From Psychromonas ossibalaenae ATCC BAA-1528 (GTDB taxonomy: Bacteria; Pseudomonadota; Gammaproteobacteria; Enterobacterales; Psychromonadaceae), in NCBI RefSeq assembly GCF_000381745.1, contig NZ_KB906983.1, forward strand, positions 30,466 through 94,465: 64,000 bases of DNA, written 5' to 3'. Positions 47,549-57,501 of this stretch are shown here, piece after piece (position 1 is the first letter of the stretch; every line of letters starts with the position of its first letter). The notes under the pieces are model-generated. The model saw nothing but the letters and a program-made list of their open reading frames with translations. It did not search any database and was not told the DNA's origin. A program made the position numbers and the translations under genes.

Positions 47549-48076
47549 TCAGTCGGCAAGCTCTGCCAGGCACATTTCATTGTAAATCTGTTCTGCCCAG
47601 GCTTTTACACGTGAGGCTGTTAATTCCGGCTGACGATCTTCATCGATACCAAGGCCGATAAAGTTGTTATCATCTACCAGTGCTTTTGATGCTTCAAACT
47701 CGTAACCTTCAGTTGACCAGTTTCCAACAATAACGGCACCTTTACTCTCTACTATATCACCAAGCTGGCCCATCGCATCAAGGAAGTATTCTGCATAATC
47801 TTCTTGATCACCGCAGCCGAAAATAGCCACTAACTTATCGGTAAAATCAATATCTTCTAAATCAGGGAAAAAATCATCCCAGTCACACTGCGCTTCACCG
47901 TAATACCAGGTAGGAATACCGAATAAAAGCAGGCTGTATTCAGCAATTTCTTCTTTGCTGCTTTTAGCGATGTCTTTTACTTCTACTAAATTTTTACCAA
48001 GTTCTTTCTGCAGCATTTTAGCAACAGCTTCAGTGTTGCCAGTGTCACTACCAAAAAAAATACCTACACTTGTCAT
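47549..48076 (-). CDS. fldA: Flavodoxin I
   Basis: A 175-residue FMN-binding electron carrier. The phosphate loop is SDTGNTEAVAKML (about 10-22); aromatic FMN-stacking residues lie in the PTWYYGEAQCDWDDF and GCGDQEDYAEYF loops. It donates electrons to enzymes such as IspG/IspH, biotin synthase and activases of radical enzymes, and replaces ferredoxin under low iron. Length matches E. coli FldA (176). It is 20 bp downstream of ybfE and 31 bp upstream of fur. Confidence 0.97.
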   Translation of the reverse strand: MTSVGIFFGSDTGNTEAVAKMLQKELGKNLVEVKDIAKSSKEEIAEYSLLLFGIPTWYYGEAQCDWDDFFPDLEDIDFTDKLVAIFGCGDQEDYAEYFLDAMGQLGDIVESKGAVIVGNWSTEGYEFEASKALVDDNNFIGLGIDEDRQPELTASRVKAWAEQIYNEMCLAELAD

Positions 48077-48096
48077 ACTTGTATACCTTGTATTAA

Positions 48097-48366
48097 TTAA
48101 TTTAACTGTGCGTTAAGCAGCTGAGTAATCAGCTCACCGCGACTGATGTCCTGCTCTTTTGACAGCTTGTTGAGTATTTCAAACAACTGGCTGTCGACTT
48201 TTAATTCAATACGTTTTAAACCTTTCTGCTTATCTCGCTGTATCTGTTTCTGCTTGTTGATTTTAAGCTGTACTTGACGAGAATGCGGATTGCTTTTAGG
48301 CCTGCCGGGACGTACCTCATCAGCAAAAAGATCGTGGGTAATACGATCAAATGATTCTTTTGCCAT
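48097..48366 (-). CDS. ybfE: LexA-regulated protein homologue YbfE
   Basis: An 89-residue small basic protein. The N-terminal half is rich in Lys, Arg and Gln (RPGRPKSNPHSRQVQLKI). The C-terminal half reads as a ribbon-helix-helix-like segment (LKRIELKVDSQLFEILNKLS, then ISRGELITQLL). In E. coli ybfE lies upstream of fldA and is under LexA control. No clear LexA box was found upstream here, so SOS control is unproven in this organism. The function is unknown; DNA binding is inferred from the fold pattern. Confidence 0.88.
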   Translation of the reverse strand: MAKESFDRITHDLFADEVRPGRPKSNPHSRQVQLKINKQKQIQRDKQKGLKRIELKVDSQLFEILNKLSKEQDISRGELITQLLNAQLN

Positions 48367-48408
48367 TATTTTACCTAAAAGTATTTGTTTAATTTGTAGT
48401 TAGATGCA

Positions 48409-48630
48409 CTAGATTGTTTCTGTGCTGATCCAGACTATTTCGATAATTGCTTTGGATATAAAACCGATGCAGCCGAAAAACAGGACTGCCCATACGACGT
48501 TACGTCCAAATTTCGGCACATTACCGCGTTTTAATACATCTTGAATGGAGAGTCCTATCAGCAGAAAAAGCAGCAGATAAAAACCGTACAGGCCGATTGT
48601 TTCAATTTGTTCAGTATATTCTTGCAACAT
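48409..48630 (-). CDS. DUF2788 family small membrane protein
   Basis: A 73-residue protein from the ATG at 48,630, with two membrane helices (about 12-29 and 46-67) and a short loop with VLKRGNVPKFGR between them. It matches the DUF2788 pattern, often found between ybfE/fldA and ybfF in Vibrio and relatives. The frame extends to an ATG at 48,666, but family members begin near MLQEYTEQIE. The function is unknown. Orientation is the same as ybfE, 42 bp away. Confidence 0.82.
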   Translation of the reverse strand: MLQEYTEQIETIGLYGFYLLLFLLIGLSIQDVLKRGNVPKFGRNVVWAVLFFGCIGFISKAIIEIVWISTETI

Positions 48631-48772
48631 AAAACCAGCTTCATTCAAAAAAGAGGAATATAGCATATCCCCAAAGAACTTGAAATGCAGATTCAGGGTA
48701 ATGTTTAATAACTATTTGTCGTTAAAATGCGTTGAAACACTACTTTTTAAGCCTCTCTGCTATAAAAGCTGG

Positions 48773-49555
48773 TTAATTAAAAAACTGGCTGACCAGGCGA
48801 TTAAATGTTTTTGCTTTTTCAGCGTGTAGCCAATGCCCTGTATTATCAATTACTTTTGCTTTTGCTTTAGGAAAGTAGCGTAAAATATCTGCCTGATTCT
48901 CCGGGAGAATGTAATCTGATTTTGCGCCCTTAATAAACAGCGTTTGTTTATTAAATATATTTTCAGAAGGCAGCCAGCCTCTTATTGAGTGGTAATTTTT
49001 GTACATAGCCGCTAAATTAAACTGCAGCTGATAACCATCCTGCTTCTTCTGTAATGATTTAAGCAGAAACTGGCGAATTTCCGGCGTTTGTACATATTCA
49101 CTGAGCAGCTGTTCCGCTGCTTGTCTGCTTTCTATATGCTGATCTGCAACAACCCGCAGACCCGCAAAAACGTCACTGTGTTTATCTGGATAATTAATGG
49201 GGGCGATATCAGCGACAACGATTTTATTGATGCGCTCTGGATGAAGTAAAGCACAGGTCATCGCCACCTTACCGCCCATTGAATGTCCGACAATTGAAAA
49301 TGATTCAATATTGAGGAAATCTGCCAGTTCAAAAATATCTTCAGCCATCTCCTGATAAGACATGTCTGCACAATGAGGGCTTTTTCCGTGGTTACGTAAG
49401 TCGACATTAACCGTGTTATGGGTCTTCTGCAGAGCCTTTGCTAATAGAGATAGATTTGATAAACTGCCGAATAATCCGTGAATGATAAAAACAACCTCAC
49501 ATTTTTGCTCACTTTCATTTAAAGCTGTTTGTTTTTGTTGGTAATTAAGTAGCAT
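48773..49555 (-). CDS. ybfF: Alpha/beta-hydrolase YbfF
   Basis: A 260-residue esterase of the alpha/beta-hydrolase fold; E. coli YbfF (254) cleaves short-chain and acyl-CoA-type esters in vitro. The oxyanion-hole motif HGLFGS is at about 27-32. The nucleophile elbow is GHSMGG (about 91-96). The catalytic His is in NTGHWLHAEKA near the C-terminus. It is divergent from seqA, the same arrangement as in E. coli. The physiological substrate is unknown. Confidence 0.92.
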   Translation of the reverse strand: MLLNYQQKQTALNESEQKCEVVFIIHGLFGSLSNLSLLAKALQKTHNTVNVDLRNHGKSPHCADMSYQEMAEDIFELADFLNIESFSIVGHSMGGKVAMTCALLHPERINKIVVADIAPINYPDKHSDVFAGLRVVADQHIESRQAAEQLLSEYVQTPEIRQFLLKSLQKKQDGYQLQFNLAAMYKNYHSIRGWLPSENIFNKQTLFIKGAKSDYILPENQADILRYFPKAKAKVIDNTGHWLHAEKAKTFNRLVSQFFN

Positions 49556-49767
49556 AAGATTCTATTTTAAGTGAAAATATGTGGGATTATCGAATTACAG
49601 ATGTCATAACTCAAGCATAATCTCTGTTGAGTTTAACATAGTTGTTACATTGGCAGTGTTTCCCCAATATCGAGCACTGTTAATGAGACTTATCGAAATA
49701 ATATGATTGTCTGATTAGCGCTGCGTAGTAAACGTCAATGGTTATGTAAAAAGCGAATGGTGAAAGA

Positions 49768-50400
49768 ATGAAACAAATTGAAATAGAAGACGACCTTTAT
49801 AAATATATTCTGACTAATATAGAGGCTTTTGGTGAAACGCCTTCACAAATATTGCGTCGATTACTTTCTCTGCCGGCTGCTGCTGATGAAAATACACTGC
49901 CGCAGCTTGCTGCTGAAAAACCTGAGCCTGTTGTTTCTGTTTCGGAGCCGGTTTATTCCTCTCCAGAAAGTGAGATTAAAGCGAATCCGCCTGCTGTACC
50001 TCACACTTCTGCACCTTCATTAAGTGAACCGCTTGCACATGGTGTAGAAGTTTTATTTGATAGTGAGGCTTTTAAATTAGAATCCGTTGTGACTAATAAA
50101 TTTATGATGATGCTGACCGCGATGTATTATGAAAATAAAGACCGCTTTGTAGAAGCAGCTGAAAAAACCAAAGGGCGCACCCGTGATTATTTAGGGCAAA
50201 ATTTATCTGCATTATTAGCATCTGACAACCAGGAAGAGCTTGCTTTATTTAAAGCCAGTAAACCTCGTGCAATTCCTAATACCCCGTTTTGGGTGATTAC
50301 AAATGCCAACACCGGCAGAAAACGTATTATTTTAACGCAGATGATGGCTTGTATGGGATATCCGCATCATCTGATTGAGCGCATAAAAGAAGAAATTTAA
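49768..50400 (+). CDS. seqA: Replication initiation regulator SeqA
   Basis: A 210-residue protein that binds hemimethylated GATC sites, sequesters the replication origin and organises new DNA. The N-terminal oligomerisation domain (MKQIEIEDDLYKYI...TPSQILRRLLSL, about 1-35) and the C-terminal DNA-binding domain (about 95-210, NKFMMMLTAMYYENKDRF, KGRTRDYLGQN, SKPRAIPNTPFWVITN) are clear. The linker of about 60 residues, rich in Pro, Ser and Glu, is longer than in E. coli (181 residues in total). It lies upstream of pgm as in E. coli. Confidence 0.96.
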   Translation: MKQIEIEDDLYKYILTNIEAFGETPSQILRRLLSLPAAADENTLPQLAAEKPEPVVSVSEPVYSSPESEIKANPPAVPHTSAPSLSEPLAHGVEVLFDSEAFKLESVVTNKFMMMLTAMYYENKDRFVEAAEKTKGRTRDYLGQNLSALLASDNQEELALFKASKPRAIPNTPFWVITNANTGRKRIILTQMMACMGYPHHLIERIKEEI

Positions 50401-50528
50401 TACCGCCTGAACTACTTCAATATGCTGACTTAGGCATATTGGGGGACTGGGCATAACAAGTTACATGATTATCTAGTAAGCATATTTATAGAAACATTTT
50501 TATTTATATTTTTGAGGTAGTAACAATT

Positions 50529-52181
50529 ATGGCAATTCATCCACGCGCGGGTAAAACTGCACAAGCAAGTGATTTAGTAGACATTCCGAAATTAGTGTCA
50601 GCTTATTATATCAATATTCCTGATGTGAGCATTGCAAGCGAGCAGGTTGCATTCGGTACTTCAGGGCACCGAGGCTGTTCATTTAAGAACGCTTTCACTG
50701 AACTGCATATCTTAGCAATCAGCCAGGCATTAGCTGAATACCGTATCGAACAAGGATATACAGGGCCTATGTTTATCGGCAAAGACACACATGCTTTGTC
50801 TGAGCCGGCATTTGCTTCTGCAGTACAGGTTTTAGTTGCTAACGGCATTAAAGTGATTGTACAGGCAGGCGGCGGTTATACTCCTACTCCTGTTATCTCT
50901 CATGCTATTCTGCAGTACAACAATGAAAATCCTGATAATTTAGCTGACGGTATTGTTATTACGCCTTCTCATAATCCACCGGAAGACGGCGGCTTTAAAT
51001 ATAACCCGCCAAACGGCGGTCCGGCAGACAGCGATGTTACTAAAATCATCCAGGATCGTGCTAATCAGATATTAGATGACCAGTTTGATGATATTAAGCA
51101 GTGGGACTTCTCTGAAGCAATGGAGTCTGAGTTTGTTGAAGAGTATGACTACATTCAGCCTTATGTGGATGATCTTAAAAACGTACTTAATGTAGAAGCG
51201 ATTGCAAAAGCGGGTATCAAAATCGGCGTTGATACATTAGGCGGTTCAGGTGTTGCGTACTGGCCTGTGATTGCTAAAACCTACGGTTTAGATATCGAAG
51301 TGGTTAACGATCGCGTTGATCCTACTTTCTCTTTCATGACCCTGGATAAAGATGGAAAAATCCGTATGGATTGTTCTTCTCCTTATGCAATGGCTGGTTT
51401 AATCGAACTTAAAGACAAGTTTGATGTTGCTATTGCTAACGATCCGGATTACGACCGCCATGGTATTGTTACTAAAAGTTCAGGCCTGCTGAACCCTAAC
51501 CATTACCTTGCTGTTGCCATTAACTACTTGTTTAAACACAGAACAGACTGGCCTCAAGATGCAATTGTCGGTAAAACGCTGGTTTCAAGTTCGATGATCG
51601 ACCGTGTTGTGGTTGAGCTTGAGCGCGAAATGTCAGAAGTACCGGTTGGTTTTAAATGGTTTGTTGACGGACTTTATGAAGGTAAGCTTGGTTTCGGTGG
51701 TGAAGAAAGTGCCGGAGCATCATTCCTGCGTAAAGACGGAACAGTATGGAGCACAGATAAAGACGGTATTATCTTAGCGCTGCTGGCTGCTGAGATTATT
51801 GCTGTAACAGGTAAAGATCCAGGTGAACACTACGCTGAATTTACTGAAAAATTCGGCTCCCCTATTTATCAGCGTTTTGATGCGCCGGCAACACCGGAGC
51901 AGAAAGCGGTACTGGCAAACTTAAGCCCTGAAATGGTTGAAGCTGAAACACTAGCCGGCGAAAGAATCACTGCAAAACTGACTCATGCATCGGGTAATGG
52001 TGCGGCTATCGGCGGTTTAAAAGTGACAACTGAAAACGGCTGGTTTGCTGCTCGTCCGTCTGGTACAGAAAATATCTATAAAATTTACTCTGAGTCATTT
52101 ATCGGTGCAGAGCATATCGCTGAAATCCAGAAAGAAGCGCAAGAAATTGTTGCTCAGGCATTTGCTAAAGGCGGTTTATAG
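50529..52181 (+). CDS. pgm: Phosphoglucomutase, alpha-D-glucose specific
   Basis: A 550-residue enzyme that interconverts glucose-1-phosphate and glucose-6-phosphate. The phosphoserine loop is [14 protein letters not shown] (about 145-158). The metal loop DPDYDRHG (about 307-314), the sugar loop GGEESAG (about 394-400) and the phosphate loop RPSGTEN (about 516-522) are intact. Length matches E. coli Pgm (546). It lies 128 bp downstream of seqA and is followed by a strong terminator. It feeds products of glgP and glgX into glycolysis. Confidence 0.97.
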   Translation: MAIHPRAGKTAQASDLVDIPKLVSAYYINIPDVSIASEQVAFGTSGHRGCSFKNAFTELHILAISQALAEYRIEQGYTGPMFIGKDTHALSEPAFASAVQVLVANGIKVIVQAGGGYTPTPVISHAILQYNNENPDNLADGIVITPSHNPPEDGGFKYNPPNGGPADSDVTKIIQDRANQILDDQFDDIKQWDFSEAMESEFVEEYDYIQPYVDDLKNVLNVEAIAKAGIKIGVDTLGGSGVAYWPVIAKTYGLDIEVVNDRVDPTFSFMTLDKDGKIRMDCSSPYAMAGLIELKDKFDVAIANDPDYDRHGIVTKSSGLLNPNHYLAVAINYLFKHRTDWPQDAIVGKTLVSSSMIDRVVVELEREMSEVPVGFKWFVDGLYEGKLGFGGEESAGASFLRKDGTVWSTDKDGIILALLAAEIIAVTGKDPGEHYAEFTEKFGSPIYQRFDAPATPEQKAVLANLSPEMVEAETLAGERITAKLTHASGNGAAIGGLKVTTENGWFAARPSGTENIYKIYSESFIGAEHIAEIQKEAQEIVAQAFAKGGL

Positions 52182-52213
52182 AAACACTTTAAAACAGTGT
52201 TATAAATAAACAG

Positions 52214-52243
52214 AGCGAAGGTTATTCACCTTCGCTTTTTTTT
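52214..52243 (+). terminator. Rho-independent terminator of pgm
   Basis: AGCGAAGGT pairs with ACCTTCGCT around a 5-base loop, followed by eight T. Confidence 0.93.
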
Positions 52244-52864
52244 GTGCTGTAAACCGTGTGATTTTATTCTCCCATTTTTGATCTACGATATTTTTTAAGT
52301 CAGTGTAAGTTGATAACAAGCCTAATGAGCTACTGATCTGCATCAATATATGATGCTTTTTTTAAATGAGTTTCCCTCTTGTTTTAGCCCGTCTCAGCAG
52401 TTGTACTCTGCTTAAAAAATGCTTTTTGTGTTAATTAGTGTGATCTTGGTCGTAATTAGTTATGTCGGAAATTTCAGAGTGCGCCTGGTTACTTATAGTA
52501 TAAACATCGTCTACCCCCGGGCTACGCCCATGTGATTTTTTTTACTTTATATATAAAGAGTTACAGTATTTTATTGTGCTTTTTCCTGCATCATAAAAGC
52601 ACTGTAATTTCTTTAGATTAATAATTATTTCAAGGAGGGGGGGCGTAGAAAATAGGAGGGTGACGATTAATTCAGCGGGTACTATTGTTTAGCTACATTT
52701 TTAAAGTTAATAAACAAAGACTTGAGGAAAATGTAAAGAATCACAAAATAGTGGTAATTGAATGATCTTTATACTAAGTTGATTATTCAACTCTAATCAG
52801 CAGCAAATCATCAAGTTGATGAAAATTGCGCTATTTATTAAATATATGGAAATGTAGGTGTCTC
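52244..52864 (+). promoter_or_regulatory. Long leader region of glgP
   Basis: About 620 bp without a gene. A hairpin lies at 52,561-52,607: GTGCTTTT with AAAAGCAC, extended by TTACAG with CTGTAA. CTACGCCC (52,522-52,529) and GGGCGTAG (52,641-52,648) bracket it and could close a larger stem. Two GGAGGG hexamers (52,634 and 52,657) resemble the GGAKGA core of MalT sites, which control glycogen/maltodextrin phosphorylase in enterics, but the match is not exact. No regulator can be named with confidence. Confidence 0.4.
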
Positions 52865-55417
52865 ATGGCGACTAAAACGAATCAAGCAAAAGCAACTGTA
52901 AAGAAAACCGCAGTGAAAAAAACAGCTGCGAAGAAATCAAGTGCCGTAAAGGCAGCCGAGCATGAAGCTCCAGTGTTTATTGATTGTACTAGTGAAGAAA
53001 TGCAAAAGGCAATTGTTGAGCGTTTACGTAAAGGTTTAGGTACGGACAGCGATAAAGCGAACAATAAAGCATGGTGGAATGCAACTTGTTACGCAGTAAA
53101 TGAAGTCGTTTTCGATAAGCTGACAAAAACTCAGCAGAATCACGCAGGAAAAGATGTACGTTCAGTAAACTACTTATCTCTTGAATTCTTAATGGGTCGT
53201 TTACTTTCAAACAACCTGCATAACCTAGAGCTGTTCAAAGTAGCCGAAGAAGCATTAAAAGGCCTAGGTAAAGACTTATACGAAATTTGTGATGAAGAGC
53301 CGGATATGGCACTGGGTAATGGCGGTCTGGGTCGTCTTGCTGCATGTTTCATCGATTCTCTAGCAACACTTGGTTACCCTGCAATCGGTTACGGTATCCA
53401 TTATGAACATGGTTTATTCGCACAGTCATTCCAGGACGGCCGTCAGATTGAGCGTCCTGATACATGGCGTGAATACGGCAACCCTTGGGAAATCTGCCGT
53501 CCTGAATCTATTCAGCATGTACCGTTATATGGTTATGTTGAAACTGTTTTTGATGAAGAAGGTGGTTCACACAAAGTATGGCATGCCGGTCAGAAACTAA
53601 AAGGTGTGCCATGGGATGTGCCGATTGTTGGTTACGGTGCTAAAACAGTTAATATTTTACGTCTATGGGAAAGCCGCGCCGATGAAGCGTTCGACTGGGA
53701 CGTATTTAATGCCGGTGGTTATGTTGATGCTCAGGCAGAAAAATCACAAGCAGAAACAGTTTCAAAAGTACTATACCCGAATGATGAAACCCAAGAAGGT
53801 AAAGAGTTACGTTTAGTTCAGCAGTACTTCTTCTGTGCTTGTTCTGTTAAAGATATTCTACGCCGCTTTAAACGTGCTAATAATGACTGGACTAAGCTGG
53901 CAGAGAAAGTTGCGATTCAGTTAAATGATACGCATCCGACAATCGCTATCCCTGAACTAATGCGCATCTTGGTTGATGAAGAGCGTCTAGATTGGGATTT
54001 CGCATGGTCACTTTGTCAAAAAGTCTTCGCATACACAAACCACACTCTATTGCCTGAAGCACTAGAAAAATGGTCTGTAAGCCTGTTTGAAAAAGTATTA
54101 CCTCGTCACCTTGAGATCATTTATGAAATCAACCGTCAGTTCTTAAACTTAGTTGAAGAGAAATGGCCTGGCGATGACCAGAAAAAAGTTAAGCTTTCTA
54201 TCATTGAAGAAGAAGGTGAGCGTAAAGTACGCATGGCAAACCTATGTGTTGTTACATCTTTTAAAGTAAACGGTGTTGCTGCCGTGCACTCTGAGCTGGT
54301 TAAAACTGACCTGTTCCCAGAGTTCCATGAGCTGTTCCCGACTAAACTGGTTAACGTTACAAACGGTGTGACACCACGCCGCTGGTTAAAAGCATGTAAC
54401 CCTAAACTTGCTTCACTATACGATGACGAAGTCGGCGCTGACTGGGTTGTAAATCTTGATAAACTGCGTGGTGTATTACCTAAAGCACAAGATGTTGCGC
54501 TGCAGAAACGCTTCATGGATATCAAGAAAGACAACAAACTTGAACTAGCTAAAATCATTAAAGATCTGACTGGTGTTGAAGTTTCTGCTGATGCTATCTT
54601 TGATATTCAAATCAAACGTCTGCACGAGTACAAACGTCAGCAGCTGAATATGATTCATATTTTAACGCTGTACAAACGTCTGCTAGACAACCCTGATTAC
54701 GATATGGTTCCACGTGTATTTGTATTCGGCGCAAAAGCTGCACCGGGTTACCATATGGCTAAACAGATTATTTACGCACTAAACAAAATTGCTGATAAAG
54801 TAAATAATGATGAGCGCGTGAAAGGTAAACTGAAAGTTGTATTCTTACCAAACTACCGTGTATCACTTGCTGAGAAACTATTCCCGGCTGCTGATATCTC
54901 TGAGCAGATTTCAACTGCGGGTCTAGAAGCATCTGGTACTGGTAACATGAAATTCGCAATCAACGGTGCATTAACTGTTGGTACTATGGACGGCGCGAAT
55001 ATCGAAATGGCAGAAGAGATTGGTGCTGAGCACATGTTTATCTTCGGTCTAAGTGTTGCAGAAGTGAAAGAGCTGAAGGAAAGCGGTTATAAACCTTATG
55101 ACTACTACTACGCTAACCCTGAGTTAAAAGCAGTATTAGACTGGTTAGATTCTGACTTCTTTACACCAGGACACCCAGGTGCATTATCAGACATCAAACG
55201 CACTCTGCTTGAAGGCGGTGATGAGTACCTATGTCTAGCTGATTACGCATCATACTGTAAAGCGCATCAGGACATTGACGAGACTTACCGTAACAAGTCA
55301 CTATGGGCTGAGAAAGTAATTCTTAACTCTGGTGCGATGGGTAAATTCAACTCAGACCGTTCAATTGAAGATTACGCAAACACTATCTGGGACTTAGAAA
55401 AGTACCCGTTAGCTTAA
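52865..55417 (+). CDS. glgP: Glycogen/maltodextrin phosphorylase
   Basis: An 850-residue PLP enzyme that releases glucose-1-phosphate from glycogen or maltodextrin ends. The PLP lysine (about 695) lies in [15 protein letters not shown]; the RLHEYKRQ and [11 protein letters not shown] segments contact phosphate and PLP. The ATG at 52,865 follows TAGGTG. The N-terminus is unusual: about 33 residues of Lys/Ala-rich sequence ([13 protein letters not shown]) precede the normal fold, like a histone-H1-type tail; E. coli GlgP has 815 residues and MalP 797. Codon choice suggests strong expression. Whether the substrate is glycogen or maltodextrin is not decided by sequence alone. Confidence 0.94.
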   Translation: MATKTNQAKATVKKTAVKKTAAKKSSAVKAAEHEAPVFIDCTSEEMQKAIVERLRKGLGTDSDKANNKAWWNATCYAVNEVVFDKLTKTQQNHAGKDVRSVNYLSLEFLMGRLLSNNLHNLELFKVAEEALKGLGKDLYEICDEEPDMALGNGGLGRLAACFIDSLATLGYPAIGYGIHYEHGLFAQSFQDGRQIERPDTWREYGNPWEICRPESIQHVPLYGYVETVFDEEGGSHKVWHAGQKLKGVPWDVPIVGYGAKTVNILRLWESRADEAFDWDVFNAGGYVDAQAEKSQAETVSKVLYPNDETQEGKELRLVQQYFFCACSVKDILRRFKRANNDWTKLAEKVAIQLNDTHPTIAIPELMRILVDEERLDWDFAWSLCQKVFAYTNHTLLPEALEKWSVSLFEKVLPRHLEIIYEINRQFLNLVEEKWPGDDQKKVKLSIIEEEGERKVRMANLCVVTSFKVNGVAAVHSELVKTDLFPEFHELFPTKLVNVTNGVTPRRWLKACNPKLASLYDDEVGADWVVNLDKLRGVLPKAQDVALQKRFMDIKKDNKLELAKIIKDLTGVEVSADAIFDIQIKRLHEYKRQQLNMIHILTLYKRLLDNPDYDMVPRVFVFGAKAAPGYHMAKQIIYALNKIADKVNNDERVKGKLKVVFLPNYRVSLAEKLFPAADISEQISTAGLEASGTGNMKFAINGALTVGTMDGANIEMAEEIGAEHMFIFGLSVAEVKELKESGYKPYDYYYANPELKAVLDWLDSDFFTPGHPGALSDIKRTLLEGGDEYLCLADYASYCKAHQDIDETYRNKSLWAEKVILNSGAMGKFNSDRSIEDYANTIWDLEKYPLA

Positions 55418-55440
55418 TATTCTCTTAAACAGTTAAAGTT

Positions 55441-55473
55441 AAAAGGCGATAATTAATTATCGCCTTTTTTTTT
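55441..55473 (+). terminator. Rho-independent terminator of glgP
   Basis: A near-perfect palindrome, AAAAGGCGATAATT with AATTATCGCCTTTT, followed by more T. Confidence 0.92.
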
Positions 55474-55532
55474 GCTTAAAGCGCAGTATAATCAGTGGCA
55501 TATTTTATTTATATACGACCGGGGAGGTTGTT

Positions 55533-55829
55533 ATGTCTCAAGATAAAAATGCAGATGATGTATGTGAAGCGTGTGGAACTATTGTTGAACTAGGCAGTGT
55601 TATTGCTGAAGATGATACTGTGCTGGTATTACCGTTTAGCGGTGCAGATCAGGAAAGTGTTGACCTGCTTGCTAAAAAGTATATTGATGCGGCAACGGCG
55701 CGTTTTGCAACCGTTCAGGTAAGCAAAAAAGAAACAACGGCTGAAAGCGGTGTGAGCTGTGAAGTTTCACTGCAGTTTGAATGTACTGCTGAAAAATTGA
55801 TTTTTGAAATGGGTCTAAGCGCTATTTAA
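55533..55829 (+). CDS. DUF406 family protein (YfcZ/YiiS-like)
   Basis: A 98-residue cytoplasmic protein. It follows the pattern of E. coli YfcZ and YiiS: a cysteine-containing start with a Gly-Thr/Ser-Val-Ile stretch (CEACGTIVELGSVIAEDD), then a C-terminal FECTAEKLIFEMGL matching the FxCxAExxIF-xLxL signature. The function of the family is unknown. AGGGGAGG-like sequence (GGGGAGG) precedes the ATG. It is flanked by terminators on both sides, so it is transcribed alone. Confidence 0.85.
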   Translation: MSQDKNADDVCEACGTIVELGSVIAEDDTVLVLPFSGADQESVDLLAKKYIDAATARFATVQVSKKETTAESGVSCEVSLQFECTAEKLIFEMGLSAI

Positions 55830-55875
55830 GTGTTTTCCTTATCGAATACGGCGGGAAACAATTCTCCGCTGTTAC

Positions 55876-55908
55876 AAAAGAGCCTGCATTGCCGGCTCTT
55901 TTTTTTGC
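55876..55908 (+). terminator. Rho-independent terminator of the DUF406 gene
   Basis: AAAAGAGCC pairs with GGCTCTTTT around a 9-base loop, followed by further T. Confidence 0.92.
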
Positions 55909-55995
55909 CTGTTATTAAACTTAATTTCTTCTTTTCCAGCTTAAGGGTTTATACTACGCGTTTGAAACTTTAATTACCTTTTTTTGGAGAATGCT

Positions 55996-57315
55996 TTGCT
56001 CATTGATGATTTACCCGTTGACCGCCGTTTAATTATTTCACTATCTCACTTGGGATTTACTGAAACGACACAAATTCAAGCGGATGCAATTCCAATTGCT
56101 GTTGCAGGAAAAGATTTACTGGCATCATCAAAGACGGGTTCGGGTAAAACTTTGGCATTTCTGCTTCCAGCTATGCAGCGTGTTTTAAAAACGCGTGCGT
56201 TGACTAAACGCGATCCGCGTGTATTAATTCTCACACCGACACGAGAACTGGCCAAACAAGTGTATTCACAACTGCGTTTACTGGTGGCTAATACCAGTTT
56301 GAAATCTACCTTAGTGCTAGGCGGTGAAAACTTTAACGATCAGGTTAAAGCGCTGGATAAAGACCCGCACTTTGTTGTCGGTACACCCGGACGAATTGTT
56401 GATCATCTTAAAAAAGGCCTATTACACCTTCATGGCTTAGAGCTGTTAATCTTAGATGAAGCGGACCGTATGCTGGATTTAGGTTTTGCTGAGCAGTTAA
56501 AAGCAATTAACGAAGAAGCAAGCCACAGATTACGCCAGACGTTATTATTTTCTGCCACGCTTGGTCATGCTGAAGTGAATGAATTTGCCGGCGAATTATT
56601 AAAAGCACCGGTGAGGATTGCCGTTGGTGAAGAAAATCAGCAGCACAGTGAGATATCACAGCGTTTTTATCTTGCCGATAATTTAAATCAGAAAGAAAAG
56701 TTACTGTTTCACTTTGTTAAAAATGAAAGTGCAAAACAGATTATTATTTTCACTGCGACCCGTAAAGATACCGAACGTTTAAGTGAAGTCTTAACTGAAA
56801 AAGGCTTCAGCACACTTGCGCTGCATGGTGACTTAACGCAGAACAACCGCAATAAAATAATGGATTCATTTTCACGCGGTAAAGAGAAGATACTGGTAAC
56901 AACGGATATTGCCTCTCGCGGCCTGGATCTGCTTAATGTCAGCCACGTTATCAACTTCGACATACCTAAGCATACCGAAGAGTATATCCACCGTATCGGC
57001 CGTACTGGTCGTGCTGGTGAGAAGGGCGATGCGATTTCAATTATCGGTCCTAAAGACTGGGTTAATTTCAAAAAAGTTGAAGAGTTTGTACAGCAGCATA
57101 TCAGCTTTGATCGTGTTGAAGGTATCAAACCAAAATTTAAAGGTATTAAAGAAGTTCTCGCAAAACCGGTTAAGAGTGCCGCAGCAGATAATGCCGGCAA
57201 AAAGAAAGTGATTAAGAAAAAGCCGAAAGTTAAAGCGGCTCCAAATAAAACCTTCCATGAAGCGAAGGATGTCGGTTTTGCGCCGATGCGCCGCAAAAAG
57301 AAAACTGAAGAGTAA
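55996..57315 (+). CDS. DEAD-box ATP-dependent RNA helicase (SrmB-like)
   Basis: A 439-residue RNA helicase. All core motifs are present: Q motif, Walker A SSKTGSGKT, PTRELA, TPGR, LDEADRMLD (DEAD box), FSATL, and the C-terminal ARGLD-type TDIASRGLD and HRIGRTGRAG. A Lys-rich tail (about 385-439) probably binds RNA, as in SrmB and other ribosome-assembly helicases. No in-frame ATG is available; the TTG at 55,996 has GGAG six bases upstream and is the most likely start, with a TTG at 55,984 as alternative. Assignment to SrmB rather than another DEAD-box subgroup is uncertain. Confidence 0.92.
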   Translation: MLIDDLPVDRRLIISLSHLGFTETTQIQADAIPIAVAGKDLLASSKTGSGKTLAFLLPAMQRVLKTRALTKRDPRVLILTPTRELAKQVYSQLRLLVANTSLKSTLVLGGENFNDQVKALDKDPHFVVGTPGRIVDHLKKGLLHLHGLELLILDEADRMLDLGFAEQLKAINEEASHRLRQTLLFSATLGHAEVNEFAGELLKAPVRIAVGEENQQHSEISQRFYLADNLNQKEKLLFHFVKNESAKQIIIFTATRKDTERLSEVLTEKGFSTLALHGDLTQNNRNKIMDSFSRGKEKILVTTDIASRGLDLLNVSHVINFDIPKHTEEYIHRIGRTGRAGEKGDAISIIGPKDWVNFKKVEEFVQQHISFDRVEGIKPKFKGIKEVLAKPVKSAAADNAGKKKVIKKKPKVKAAPNKTFHEAKDVGFAPMRRKKKTEE

Positions 57316-57318
57316 TAT

Positions 57319-57353
57319 AAAGGCCGTTCAAATGTAATTGAACGGCCTTTTTT
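57319..57353 (+). terminator. Rho-independent terminator of the helicase gene
   Basis: AAAGGCCGTTCAA pairs with TTGAACGGCCTTT around a 6-base loop, followed by TTT. Confidence 0.93.
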
Positions 57354-57501
57354 ACAACCCCTTAATAAGACTGCTGTACGGTCAGCTTAGTGCTGCTGAT
57401 GAACAGTCTGACTACCTGTCTTAACCGTTCCTACTTTAATGGTATGAAATACTGCGATTCTTCGTCTGATTGCTATAACTGTGCTTAGAAAAAGCTGCGG
57501 G

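Noticed and set aside
48410..48440. Possible LexA box near ybfE
   Set aside because: CTG and CAG are 8 bases apart here instead of 10, and the site is inside the DUF2788 coding end.
50405..50440. Similarity to the end of family B repeats after seqA
   Set aside because: Only about 15 bases (TACTTCAATATGCT) match one end; no partner end or internal block is nearby.
56709..57296. 195-codon minus-strand open frame inside the helicase gene
   Set aside because: It lies entirely antisense to conserved helicase motifs and shows no independent coding signal.
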